From Anaerolineae bacterium (lineage in GTDB: Bacteria > Chloroflexota > Anaerolineae > 4572-78 > J111), in contig JAKLJP010000029.1 of the NCBI GenBank assembly GCA_023151115.1, forward strand, positions 1 through 64,000: DNA of 64,000 nt. Reading direction: 5' to 3'. The notes under the pieces are model-generated. The model was not told the DNA's origin. It saw only the letters and a program-made list of their open reading frames with translations, and did not search any database. The position numbers and the translations under genes were made by a program. Position 1 is the first letter of the stretch. Every line of letters begins with the position of its first letter. Below are positions 1-7,577 of the stretch, one piece after another.

Positions 1-100
1 GATCCGGCTAATCAAGATTTAGCTGTGGTCAAACCCTTACGTAAACCGATTTCTCGACTTGATTTATCTCCTTTCCCCATTTGACTTTTTCTTTGAACCC

Positions 101-307
101 TTAACTTGTCACAGATGAGCCGGCAATAAAATCCCAGAGGGAGTGACCAATGACTACCTGACGGGTCAAGTGAGGAGCATCGTTTTGCTGGGCAAAACGC
201 AGCCAGTGATCATTGACATCGGTAAGGACATCGTTGGCGTCAACGGTATGTATAAAAGCCGGAAGTTTGGTGATCTTTTTCATGTCGTAATTTCGATATT
301 CTGACAT
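101..307 (-). pseudogene. PAS-like N-terminal fragment
   Basis: This 68-codon frame reads like the first half of a PAS sensor domain. The pattern HTVDANDVLTDVNDHWLRFA followed by GHSLWDFIAG matches the early strands and helix of PAS proteins in which a signalling region normally follows. Here translation stops five residues after the WDFIAG segment, so the rest of the PAS fold and any output domain are missing. It is therefore probably a remnant, although a short expressed protein cannot be excluded. A CRP-like palindrome lies 50 to 65 bases upstream of the start. Family assignment is by pattern recognition only. Confidence 0.5.
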
Positions 308-356
308 CCCAATGACGCCGGAGTAGCATGCAAGTAGTAGGCTAGGATACCTTTAC

Positions 357-372
357 TGTGAATTGTATCACT
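357..372. promoter_or_regulatory. CRP-like palindrome
   Basis: TGTGAATTGTATCACT fits the CRP/FNR-family pattern TGTGA-N6-TCACA with one mismatch in the ten conserved positions. It lies just upstream of the PAS-like fragment and closely resembles the site at 9292-9307. No regulator gene is in the window, so function is inferred. Confidence 0.35.
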
Positions 373-526
373 AACCGAGACGGGAATCCATAAGAATAGG
401 GTAAATTATTAAGAAAATTGAGCCTTGAACTTTAAAATTTGAAATCGAGCAGAGGTGAAGTAAGAGGTTGTCTGAAAAGCTAGAGGGCAAGGTAAGCGGC
501 AAACCAGGGTTTGCACTCATCAACAG

Positions 527-3085
527 TTATTTGATCCGGAAGGTGGTCAAATAGAGAAAATCGTCAGGGCTACCGTCGGCGCGGGGGAGACGCTGCCCGC
601 TGCCGGCCTGATAGATTCCTATCACCAGCGAATACGCGCCAGGAGGCAGGTCGGTAGGCAGTTGCAAGCCGTAACCTTGCCGCAGGGTGTGGCCCGGCAG
701 CAGGGGCGACCCCTGAAAATTCTGCAAATCCACCAGTAGACGGTCCACCTGGGCCGCCTTTTGCCCGCCCGCTTCATCGACTAACTGAGCAAAGGCAATC
801 AGGCTGGCCGGGGGCAAGTTCTGCCCGGCCAAATCGGCAGCAGTGGCGGCTTGCCAGGTCAGGCGCAGCTTCAGCACCTCACCCGCTGTGGGCGCATCTC
901 CCAACACAGCAAAATCAAGCAAGGTCAGTCCACCCTGAAAACGAACATTGAGCGGTGTGGGAGTCGGTGAATCTTGACCGGCCAGGGCGTAAAGAGTCAG
1001 CCGCCCACTCCTCTCAAACCACTGTTCTTGCAGTGGAAATGCTTCTTCGTTGAGGCGAATGGCGGTGGAAGTCGGCGGGTCGCCTTGGGTCAGCCAGCGT
1101 TCAAACAGCCAGACTCGTTGAGCTTCTTTATGGACTGCCTGCCAGATGTGTTCACGCTCGACCGGCTGGATAGCGCGAGGGTCGCTTTCGATCCAGGCAT
1201 AGGTGGGCAGCGGCCGCTTCAGATAACTCATCAGCCGGGTGGTGATTTCCTGGACATCGCCAAACGGGGGCATAGGGACCAACAAAGCGTCGCCAAGTCT
1301 GGCTGAATGGCTCAGAGTGGCTAACAGGGGCAAATCGGATTGAGCCTGTTCATCAGCCTGAGCAATTTCGGCTGCGCCGTGCAGCATGAGGTAGGTCAGG
1401 ACCAGGATGAGCAGGTAAAGGATGAAGGATGAAGGATGAAGGATGAAACGTGAGGCGTGAGGCGTGAAGGTTTCTTTTTGCTTATTTCTTATTTCTTTTT
1501 GGCGGCGATAGGTTATCAGCAGATTGATAGTTGCCAGCGCAAAAAGCGCCAGCGCCGGCAGCAACAGCGGCCAGACAATCTCTAAACTCTGCTCTCCGAG
1601 GCGCAGCCAGATTAAATCTACCAGACCCTCCTGCAAAATCTGCCAGTGGGCCAGCGGGGGAAAAACAGCCCAGTTGAAAACAAAGTTATCGTTTGCGCCC
1701 AGCCGCAGAAAATGCTCATTGAAATCTACCAGGATGCCGAGGAGGTTGACGGTAAGGCTGAGGAGGGTTAAAGCGTAAAACGTAAAACGTAAAACGTAAT
1801 GCGTGGTGCGTGGTGCGTGGTGCGTGGTGCGTGAAACGTAAATATTTTCGCTCCCCTGCTCCTCCGCTCCTCCGCTCCTCTGCTCTTCGCCTCCTCTGCT
1901 CCTTCGCTCCTCCGCCTCTTCGCCTCTTCGCCTCCTCGCCTCCTCCACCGCTTCGGCCACAAAAAGCATCAGCAGGGGCAAAATGGGCAAGAGAAAACGC
2001 GGCCCCCAGCCCCAGGCCCCGCCCCAGGCAAACCATGAGCCGTAGAACAGCCAATAGCCCAAACACAGAGCCGCCACCAGCCAGAAATAAAGTCGAGGCA
2101 ATCGCTGCCAGGCGGGGCGCAGGCCCCAAAAGAGCAGCAGCAGCAGCGGTGAATAGATAAACAAACCCCGGCCGGGGCTGAACAGCAGTCCATAAGCGCC
2201 CACCCACGGCTCGCGGAAGAGAATTTCCTGGGTGTAACCGGTCTCACCAAAGCTGCCGTAGCGAATATAGTTGAAATACAACAGGCCGAGACCGATGAGA
2301 AAGGAAGGGGCGAGATAAAGCGTGAGGCGTGAGGCGTGAGGCGTGAGGCGTGAGACGTGATATTTGTAATCTACAACTTGCTCCCCTGTTCCCCTGTTCC
2401 CCTTCCTCGCCCCCTCGCCTCTTCGCTTCCTCGCCTCTTCGCTCCCTGCCAAATACAGTCCAATCAAAACAAGCGCCAGCACCGCCTCGAAGCGGAGGGT
2501 CAGGCTGATAGCGACAACTAAGCCACACAGAAACAGCCAGCGTAGTTGAGATTGAGTTGGAGCTAGATGGGTAGCGCGATAAGCGGTCCAGACGGCGGCC
2601 AGAAAAAAGAGGGCCAGCAGCGAGGACTCCCAAAACATGCGGGCATAGACCCAGGCGATGGTCCCCAGGCCATACCCTAAAACAATCAAGGTGGTAGTGA
2701 GTCGAGCAAAACCCAGGTCGGTCAACCAGATAAAGAGCAGGCTGGCCGTCAGGGCGGTTACAATGGCGTTGGTCAGCAGGCCGACATGCACCGCGTTGAG
2801 GCCGGGCAAGATGTGGCCCAACCCAATGAGCGGCGCAGTCAGAAAAGAGATGCCGGGAGGTTTTTTGGTGTAAAGATTGCCGTCGCTGCCCCAAATGCCG
2901 GGGGGGTTGGGCGTCCAGTGGTTGGTCCAGATGAGTTGATTGATGTCGGCCCGGCCGTGTTGGGCCAGGTTGTGGCCGGCGGTGAACACGGCCAGTTCGT
3001 CCATCACATGGAATTTGCCGGAAAAGGTGAGGAGATAAATGGAGAAAAGAAAAAGACCGAGGGCGAAGGACAAGGATTTAGACAT
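527..3085 (-). CDS. GT39-like membrane glycosyltransferase with repeat inserts
   Basis: Large polytopic protein of about 852 residues resembling the GT39/ArnT-like family, which moves sugars from polyprenyl-phosphate donors across the membrane face. The first membrane segment is followed by the acidic pair D29-E30 typical of these enzymes, then many hydrophobic segments and a C-terminal soluble beta-rich domain. I chose the ATG at 3085. The open frame extends 25 codons further upstream, but that part is encoded by an octamer array (GTTGGAGG) and is unlikely to be native. Three in-frame low-complexity inserts, at about residues 212-256, 377-437 and 528-555, lie between membrane segments and are encoded by 7- and 8-nt tandem repeats. 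The exact sugar and acceptor are unknown. Confidence 0.85.
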   Translation of the reverse strand: MSKSLSFALGLFLFSIYLLTFSGKFHVMDELAVFTAGHNLAQHGRADINQLIWTNHWTPNPPGIWGSDGNLYTKKPPGISFLTAPLIGLGHILPGLNAVHVGLLTNAIVTALTASLLFIWLTDLGFARLTTTLIVLGYGLGTIAWVYARMFWESSLLALFFLAAVWTAYRATHLAPTQSQLRWLFLCGLVVAISLTLRFEAVLALVLIGLYLAGSEEARKRRGEGARKGNRGTGEQVVDYKYHVSRLTPHASRLTLYLAPSFLIGLGLLYFNYIRYGSFGETGYTQEILFREPWVGAYGLLFSPGRGLFIYSPLLLLLFWGLRPAWQRLPRLYFWLVAALCLGYWLFYGSWFAWGGAWGWGPRFLLPILPLLMLFVAEAVEEARRRRGEEAEERRSRGGEEQRSGGAEEQGSENIYVSRTTHHAPRTTHYVLRFTFYALTLLSLTVNLLGILVDFNEHFLRLGANDNFVFNWAVFPPLAHWQILQEGLVDLIWLRLGEQSLEIVWPLLLPALALFALATINLLITYRRQKEIRNKQKETFTPHASRFILHPSSFILYLLILVLTYLMLHGAAEIAQADEQAQSDLPLLATLSHSARLGDALLVPMPPFGDVQEITTRLMSYLKRPLPTYAWIESDPRAIQPVEREHIWQAVHKEAQRVWLFERWLTQGDPPTSTAIRLNEEAFPLQEQWFERSGRLTLYALAGQDSPTPTPLNVRFQGGLTLLDFAVLGDAPTAGEVLKLRLTWQAATAADLAGQNLPPASLIAFAQLVDEAGGQKAAQVDRLLVDLQNFQGSPLLPGHTLRQGYGLQLPTDLPPGAYSLVIGIYQAGSGQRLPRADGSPDDFLYLTTFRIK
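1420..1470. repeat. Heptamer array GGATGAA x4 then CGTGAGG x2
   Basis: Four perfect GGATGAA units (1420-1447) are followed by two CGTGAGG units. The array lies in frame within the GT39-like gene and on its coding strand yields 7-residue periods such as SSFILHP and TPHASRL. Confidence 0.9.
1774..1843. repeat. Ten-unit heptamer array (CGTAAAA / CGTGGTG)
   Basis: Contiguous heptamers: three CGTAAAA, one CGTAATG, four CGTGGTG (1802-1829), then CGTGAAA and CGTAAAT. They are coding on the minus strand, giving HHAPRTT-type periods. Confidence 0.9.
1856..1956. repeat. Degenerate octamer array (GCTCCTCC / GCCTCTTC)
   Basis: About twelve 8-nt units, degenerate but in phase, encoding an Arg/Glu/Gly-rich charged stretch in the GT39-like gene. 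Octamers give an 8-residue protein period. Confidence 0.85.
2321..2445. repeat. Heptamer array CGTGAGG x4-6 plus octamer array
   Basis: CGTGAGG is repeated four times from 2321 to 2348, followed by CGTGAGA and CGTGATA variants. About 15 bases on, degenerate octamers of the CTCCCCTG and CGCCTCTT types run to 2445. All of it is in frame in the GT39-like gene. Confidence 0.9.
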
Positions 3086-3090
3086 GGAAG

Positions 3091-3120
3091 GTTGGAGGGT
3101 TGGAGGGTTGGAGGGTTGGA
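3091..3120. repeat. Octamer array GTTGGAGG x3.5
   Basis: GTTGGAGG runs three and a half times immediately upstream of the chosen start of the GT39-like gene, in the position where its ribosome binding site would be expected. Confidence 0.9.
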
Positions 3121-3176
3121 AAGGAGACACATCTATCCCGTCCAATCTTCCATTCTCCAATCCTCCATGCCTCCTT

Positions 3177-5111
3177 TTACAGCTTCGCCGCCGCTTCCAT
3201 AAGCTGTTGAATCCGGGGAATCATATCCGCCGGGTTGGGATGGATGCCTTCGATGACGAGGGCGCTTTCAAAAAGCTGCTCAATCAAAGGGTTGACCAGG
3301 GCATCATCCGGGTTGGCGGCCAAACGGGCAGACAGATTTTGGATCAGCGGGCTGGTGCGGTTGATTTCCAGGATTTTCTTGGGGATCTGGTAATCTTTGC
3401 CCAGCAGGCGCTGCACCCGCTGCATGTTGGTATTCATGGCATTGGGCGGGTTGACCAGCCGGCAGGGGCTGTCGGTGAGGATTTTACTCTCACGGACATC
3501 TTCCACCCGGTCTTTGAGCGTTTCCTTGAAGCGAGTCACCAACGCCTCAAATTTATCCGCCGGAATAGCGGTTTCGGCTTCCTTCGTTTCTTCCGGCTTG
3601 CTATCTTCGGGCAGGTTGAGACCGGCATCGTCCACATTCTTGAGCGGTTTGCCGTTGTACTCGTGCAGGCCAACCAGCATAAAGCTGTCCATCGGGTCGG
3701 TCAGGTACAGCACCTCGATATCGTGCTTTTTGAAATATTCCAGGTGCGGACTGCGCGAAATCACATTGTAATCGTCGCCCAGAATGTAATAAATTTCGCT
3801 CTGGTCTTTTTTCATTCGCTCGACATATTGGGCCAGCGAGACCCATTCATCAGCATTTGCGCCTTTGCTGGACTGAAATCGCAGCAAATCGGTAAATTTG
3901 CCCCGGCTGTCGGGGTCAATGGCAATACCCTCTTTGATAAAGCCGCCAAACTCTTGCCAGAAGGTGCGGTAGGTATCGGGCTTGTCTTTGGCCAGGTCGG
4001 CCAGATCGCCGGAGATACGGCGCACCAGCACATTCTTGATTTTGTCCAGCACCGGCGTCGCCTGGACCATCTCGCGGGAGACATTGAGCGGCAAATCCTC
4101 GGAATCTACCACGCCCTCGACAAAGCGCAGGTAGTTGGGCAGCAACTCTTTGAAGTTCTCGCGGATGAGGATTTTGCGCGAGTAGAGTTTCAAGCCGTGA
4201 TCTTCTTTGGCTCCGAAGAGCCGGTAATCTTTTTTCGAGGGGATGAAGAGCAGGGCGTAAAACTGCGCCGGCGCGTCCGCCGAGGTATGTATCCGCAGCA
4301 GCGGCTTGCCAAAATCAAAGGTGAATTGATGGTAGAACGACTCGTACTTCTCCTCGTCCACTTCGCGCGGCGACTGCCGCCAGATAGCTTTTTGCTGGTT
4401 GATCTGGGTGAACTCGATTTTGCCTTCGGTTTCCCCCTCAGCCGGAGGCTTGCGCTCCTTGAGATAAATCGGAAAGGCCACAAAATCGGAGTGGGTTTTG
4501 ACCACCTGGCGCAGTTTGTAGGGCGCGGCAAACTCTTTAGCGTCTTCTTTTAGCTTGATTTGAATAGTCGTGCCCCGCTCGGCTTTATCGGCCGCAGCGA
4601 TGGTGTAAGTCCCCTGGCCCTGAGACGACCAGACCGCCGCCTCGGCCTCGCGCTGATAAGAACGGGAGGTGACGGTTACTTCCTCGGCCACCATAAAGAC
4701 GGAATAAAAGCCAACCCCAAACTGGCCGATAATATCGGCGGTGACGCCCTGCCCCTTTTTGCCCGCCTCTTCCATCGCCTGCAAAAAATTCTTGGCCCCG
4801 GAGCGGGCGATCGTCCCCAGGTTTTCCACCATCTCGTCGCGGGTCATACCGATGCCGGTATCGCGGATGGTCAGGGTGCGGTTGGCTTCATCGGCCTCCA
4901 GCCAGATACCCAGTTCGGCCTGCTCGTCCAGCACGTCACGGTTGGTCAGCATTTCAAACTGGATGCGATTGAGCGCATCCGACGCATTGGAAATCAATTC
5001 GCGCAGAAAGATTTCCCGCTCGGTGTAAAGCGAGTGAACCAGGATGTTGAGAAGTTGTTGGATTTCTGCCCGAAACTCAACCTGGGCAGCTTCCGTTTTT
5101 TCTTCGGTCAT
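3177..5111 (-). CDS. htpG: Molecular chaperone HtpG (Hsp90)
   Basis: Cytosolic Hsp90-family chaperone of about 644 residues, the usual bacterial length. The N-terminal GHKL ATPase motifs are all present: the NASDAL helix, DTGIGMT, and the lid GQFGVGFYS. The middle domain holds the conserved LYSRKILI and LPLNVSRE segments, and the C-terminal dimerisation domain carries a conserved SPCRLV segment. There are two possible starts. A GTG at 5117 sits only 2 bases from an AAGGAGG site. The ATG at 5111 is 8 bases from that site and is preferred. The gene stands alone, preceded by a long repeat-rich gap. It is expected to use ATP to remodel client proteins under stress. Confidence 0.97.
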   Translation of the reverse strand: MTEEKTEAAQVEFRAEIQQLLNILVHSLYTEREIFLRELISNASDALNRIQFEMLTNRDVLDEQAELGIWLEADEANRTLTIRDTGIGMTRDEMVENLGTIARSGAKNFLQAMEEAGKKGQGVTADIIGQFGVGFYSVFMVAEEVTVTSRSYQREAEAAVWSSQGQGTYTIAAADKAERGTTIQIKLKEDAKEFAAPYKLRQVVKTHSDFVAFPIYLKERKPPAEGETEGKIEFTQINQQKAIWRQSPREVDEEKYESFYHQFTFDFGKPLLRIHTSADAPAQFYALLFIPSKKDYRLFGAKEDHGLKLYSRKILIRENFKELLPNYLRFVEGVVDSEDLPLNVSREMVQATPVLDKIKNVLVRRISGDLADLAKDKPDTYRTFWQEFGGFIKEGIAIDPDSRGKFTDLLRFQSSKGANADEWVSLAQYVERMKKDQSEIYYILGDDYNVISRSPHLEYFKKHDIEVLYLTDPMDSFMLVGLHEYNGKPLKNVDDAGLNLPEDSKPEETKEAETAIPADKFEALVTRFKETLKDRVEDVRESKILTDSPCRLVNPPNAMNTNMQRVQRLLGKDYQIPKKILEINRTSPLIQNLSARLAANPDDALVNPLIEQLFESALVIEGIHPNPADMIPRIQQLMEAAAKL

Positions 5112-5147
5112 TTTCACTGCCTCCTTATGAGTAAGATTGTTTTTAGA

Positions 5148-5303
5148 CTTAGTACAGCTTTGCCTTAGTTCGTGACGAAATCAAGGCGAGTAGATACCTC
5201 CACAGAAGTCATATCATTCCGACCGGAGGGAGGAATCTTCGTTATCACCGCCGAAAATGTTATAGCGAGCAAGAAGATTTCTCGCTGGCGCTCGAAATGA
5301 CAT
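5148..5303. repeat. REP-like palindromic element, copy 1
   Basis: Begins CTTAGTACAGC, contains TCATTCCGACCGGAGGGA and AGATTTCTCGC, and ends CGAAATGACAT. It is closely similar along its length to copy 3 at 20684-20820 and shares its core with the copies at 18678 and 38667. Confidence 0.8.
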
Positions 5304-5429
5304 CTCAGGAAACGGATACATTAAATCGTGACGAATTTATGCAATCCTGTACTTAGATCAGTCAAAACGTCTTGCGTCTTCCGTATATATGACGCAAGAG
5401 GCAACACGGGTTGGGATTACCCAAATGAA

Positions 5430-5487
5430 AGAGCGTTCATCTGTTCATACCGCTTTTTAGGTCAGCAGAGAAACGGGTGAACGCTCT
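5430..5487. terminator. Inverted repeat downstream of aminotransferase
   Basis: Ten-base arms AGAGCGTTCA (5430-5439) and TGAACGCTCT (5478-5487) lie downstream of the minus-strand aminotransferase. There is no strong T-run, so terminator function is tentative. The left arm plus TCTG recurs near 49883. Confidence 0.3.
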
Positions 5488-5735
5488 GGGTTAATTTTGG
5501 TATGGGTCAATTATAAATCAAGCAGGCGAATTTTTCAAGAATCTTAGCACGCGGGGTGTGTTCAGATTTGGGGGCGAATTCGGTGGATAGCGTAGACAGA
5601 CCCCCTCCCCAACCCTCCCCCGCAGCGGGGGAGAGCGCTCTTCTCCCCCTCTCCGAAGCGGAGAGGGGGTTGGGGGGTGAGGTCTGCCCCCAAAAGCGAA
5701 CACACCCAGCACGCGGGTCGTAACTCACTTTGAGC

Positions 5736-7121
5736 TTAAATTCCATACTGTTCCGCCGCCACCCCAATCGAATAATCCAGAATCTCCGCGGCCTCATCGG
5801 CCAATTCCTGGTTGACCATCAGCGGGGGCATCAGGCGGATGGTGCTGACGCCGCAGGAGAGTAACAGCAGGCCGTTGCGAAAAGCTTCGTGGATGACCGC
5901 TTCGACCAGCTTTTTGGCCGGGTCTTTGGTCACCGGGTCTTTGACAAATTCCAGGCCAATCATTAAGCCCTTGCCGCGCACTTCGCCAATCACCGGGTAA
6001 CGAGCGGCCAATTGACGCATTTTGTCCAGCAGATAGTCGCCCATAACAGCGGCGTTATCCAGGTATTCGCTTTGGATCAGCTCGATGGTGGCCAGGGCGG
6101 CGGCGCAGCAGATGGGGTTGCCGCCGTAGGTGTTGCCGTGCGCCCCCAACGCCCACTGCTCCATCAGCGATTTGCGGGCCGTCACCGTGCCGATGGGCAT
6201 GCCCGAGGCCAGCCCTTTGGCGGTGGTTATAATATCGGGCTGCACCCCCCAATGCTCGACAGCAAACATTTTGCCGGTGCGGCCGATGCCGCTCTGCACC
6301 TCGTCGGCAATCAGCAGGATGCCATAGCGGTCGCACAAGGCGCGCAGGCCGGGCAAAAAGCTGTCGGGTGGAACCAGGTAGCCGCCTTCACCCTGGATCG
6401 GTTCGAGCAGGATGGCAGCCACTTCTTTGGCCGGAATATTGCTCTGGAACAACACATTTTCGATGTAATTGAGCACGGCCAGCCCCTGGTCGTCCCCGGC
6501 AAAAAGGGGGCGGTAGCTGTTGGGGAAAGGCACGTGGGTCACACCGGGCATGGTCGGGAAAAAGCCGGCCTGTTGGGTATATTTGCTGGCGGTAAAAGCC
6601 AACGACCCCATGCTGCGGCCATGAAAGCCGCCGATAAAGCCGATAAAGCGGGGGCGCTTGGTCACGTAGCGAGCGAGCTTCAAAGCCCCTTCGACGCTTT
6701 CGGTGCCGGAATTGGTAAAGAAGGTCATGGCCGGCTCATCGAAAGGGGCAATCTCGCTCATTTTTTCGCCCAGCCTGATTTGCAGTTCGTGGTAATAATC
6801 CGAGGAGATGTGCAAAAATTTATCGGCGGCGCTTTTGATGGCCTCGACCACTTCCGGGTGGGCGTGGCCGGTGGAGGTGACGGCAATGCCGGCGGCAAAA
6901 TCAATAAAGCGGTTGCCGTCTACATCCCATACCTCGGCCCCCCGGCCATAATCCATCACAAAAGGATAGTCGCGAGGGTAGGAAGGCGAAACCACCTGGG
7001 CATCGCGGGCCAGGAGGGCCTGTGCTTTCGGGCCGGGCAGGTCGGTGATTATCCGCGGCGAAGCCTTGCCATCATGAGCGGATAGAGCGACTTTATTCTC
7101 AAAGAGTTGTGCTGTGGTCAT
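5736..7121 (-). CDS. Class III PLP aminotransferase (acetylornithine/GABA type)
   Basis: Pyridoxal-phosphate enzyme of 461 residues in the class III aminotransferase family. It shows the FTNSGTESVEGALKLAR cofactor-binding segment, GFHGRS, the DEVQSGIGRTG segment holding the PLP-ring Asp, and the Schiff-base lysine K302 in TTAKGLASG. The N-terminal extension before the fold (PGPKAQALLARD) is typical of the acetylornithine/4-aminobutyrate and archaeal broad-specificity aminotransferase or racemase branch. The substrate is therefore uncertain: 4-aminobutyrate, ornithine derivatives, or even amino-acid racemisation. No arginine-biosynthesis or GABA genes adjoin it. A structured-looking 456-bp leader precedes it. 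Confidence 0.9.
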   Translation of the reverse strand: MTTAQLFENKVALSAHDGKASPRIITDLPGPKAQALLARDAQVVSPSYPRDYPFVMDYGRGAEVWDVDGNRFIDFAAGIAVTSTGHAHPEVVEAIKSAADKFLHISSDYYHELQIRLGEKMSEIAPFDEPAMTFFTNSGTESVEGALKLARYVTKRPRFIGFIGGFHGRSMGSLAFTASKYTQQAGFFPTMPGVTHVPFPNSYRPLFAGDDQGLAVLNYIENVLFQSNIPAKEVAAILLEPIQGEGGYLVPPDSFLPGLRALCDRYGILLIADEVQSGIGRTGKMFAVEHWGVQPDIITTAKGLASGMPIGTVTARKSLMEQWALGAHGNTYGGNPICCAAALATIELIQSEYLDNAAVMGDYLLDKMRQLAARYPVIGEVRGKGLMIGLEFVKDPVTKDPAKKLVEAVIHEAFRNGLLLLSCGVSTIRLMPPLMVNQELADEAAEILDYSIGVAAEQYGI

Positions 7122-7228
7122 TATTATTCTCCCAAATTGTCGTTAACATCAAGATGGATAAACAGAGCAAACTCTGCCTTCCAGAGCTAACAACAACGCT
7201 ATAGATTTTGATAAATGGGTAAATTTTG

Positions 7229-7384
7229 ATCCGGGGACTGCTTGGCAGCAGGTCTCACCCCTCGTGATCCGAAACTGTTCCGGCAGGCCAGTCCGACCAG
7301 AACCCTACCACAAAGAAGATAGGGGAGCCGTTAAGTGTAACAACCTATAGCCCGCGGCATAGGCAGCCAGCGGCGGGAGTCAAA
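7229..7384. ncRNA. Possible structured RNA, family unassigned
   Basis: The block can form several local hairpins: CTGC/GCAG near 7239, CCCTA (7303-7307) with TAGGG (7320-7324), CCTAT (7344-7348) with ATAGG (7359-7363), and competing CCCGC (7351-7355) with GCGGG (7373-7377). A TTTGA/TCAAA pair can close the whole. I compared it mentally with 6S, cobalamin, SAM, c-di-AMP and T-box patterns and could not match any. Strand is undecided and this is a candidate only. Confidence 0.25.
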
Positions 7385-7439
7385 CAGGGTCAAAGTCATA
7401 GTGCTTACAATCGTCTAAAAATAAGTTCCCTCAAGTGCC

Positions 7440-7460
7440 TATAGTTCCCAGGGAACTATA
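7440..7460. promoter_or_regulatory. Perfect palindrome, candidate operator
   Basis: Ten-base arms TATAGTTCCC and GGGAACTATA are separated by a single A, so it cannot form a normal RNA hairpin loop without opening. Related AGTTCCC and GGGAACT words lie at about 7422 and 7529, suggesting an array of protein-binding sites upstream of the aminotransferase. Confidence 0.4.
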
Positions 7461-7577
7461 CTTTGCACGGATACAAACTGCGTTTTTCTACACTGGCAAA
7501 AAGCTCAGTTTGTGCCTGCGGGCAGTATAAGGGAACTGAGAGGAACTTAGAACGGGAAGTAAATTTTGGACGCTTAC

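Larger units (their letters stand above)
5112..5735. other. Gene-free stretch with several repeats
   Basis: No convincing gene. It contains a REP-like palindromic element (5148-5303), a heptamer-like stretch resembling acgcaag repeats near 5365-5410, an inverted repeat with AGAGCGTTCA and TGAACGCTCT arms (5430-5487), and a CT/GA-rich palindrome near 5600-5682 with arms of the CCCCTCCCC / GGGGAGAGG kind. Short open frames here follow repeat sequence and are not credible genes. Confidence 0.6.
7122..7577. other. Long leader/intergenic region upstream of aminotransferase
   Basis: Gene-free. It contains a hairpin-rich block (7229-7384) and a cluster of GGGAACT/AGTTCCC words centred on a perfect palindrome at 7440-7460. 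It is downstream of the amidase gene and upstream of the aminotransferase, both on the minus strand. A short plus-strand frame overlapping the amidase has no coding signature. Confidence 0.5.

Noticed and set aside
1..84. Short plus-strand open frame entering from the left edge (ending SPFPI stop)
   Set aside because: Only 27 codons visible and no family pattern; could be the end of a gene or chance.
1774..1962. CRISPR array
   Set aside because: Repeats are 7-8 nt with no spacers; they are contiguous microsatellite-like units, not CRISPR repeats.
3039..4553. 504-codon plus-strand open frame opposite htpG
   Set aside because: Antisense shadow of a highly conserved chaperone gene; composition follows htpG codons and no family motif is seen.
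5507..5797. Minus-strand frame overlapping the aminotransferase 3' end
   Set aside because: Mostly encoded by a GC-rich palindrome (5600-5682); no protein features.
6012..7085. 357-codon plus-strand frame opposite the class III aminotransferase
   Set aside because: Antisense shadow caused by high GC at third positions; the minus-strand enzyme has all PLP motifs.
7229..7384. 6S RNA, cobalamin or c-di-AMP riboswitch
   Set aside because: Some words resemble 6S 3' and riboswitch fragments, but closing stem and core motifs could not be matched convincingly, so it is listed only as an unassigned candidate.
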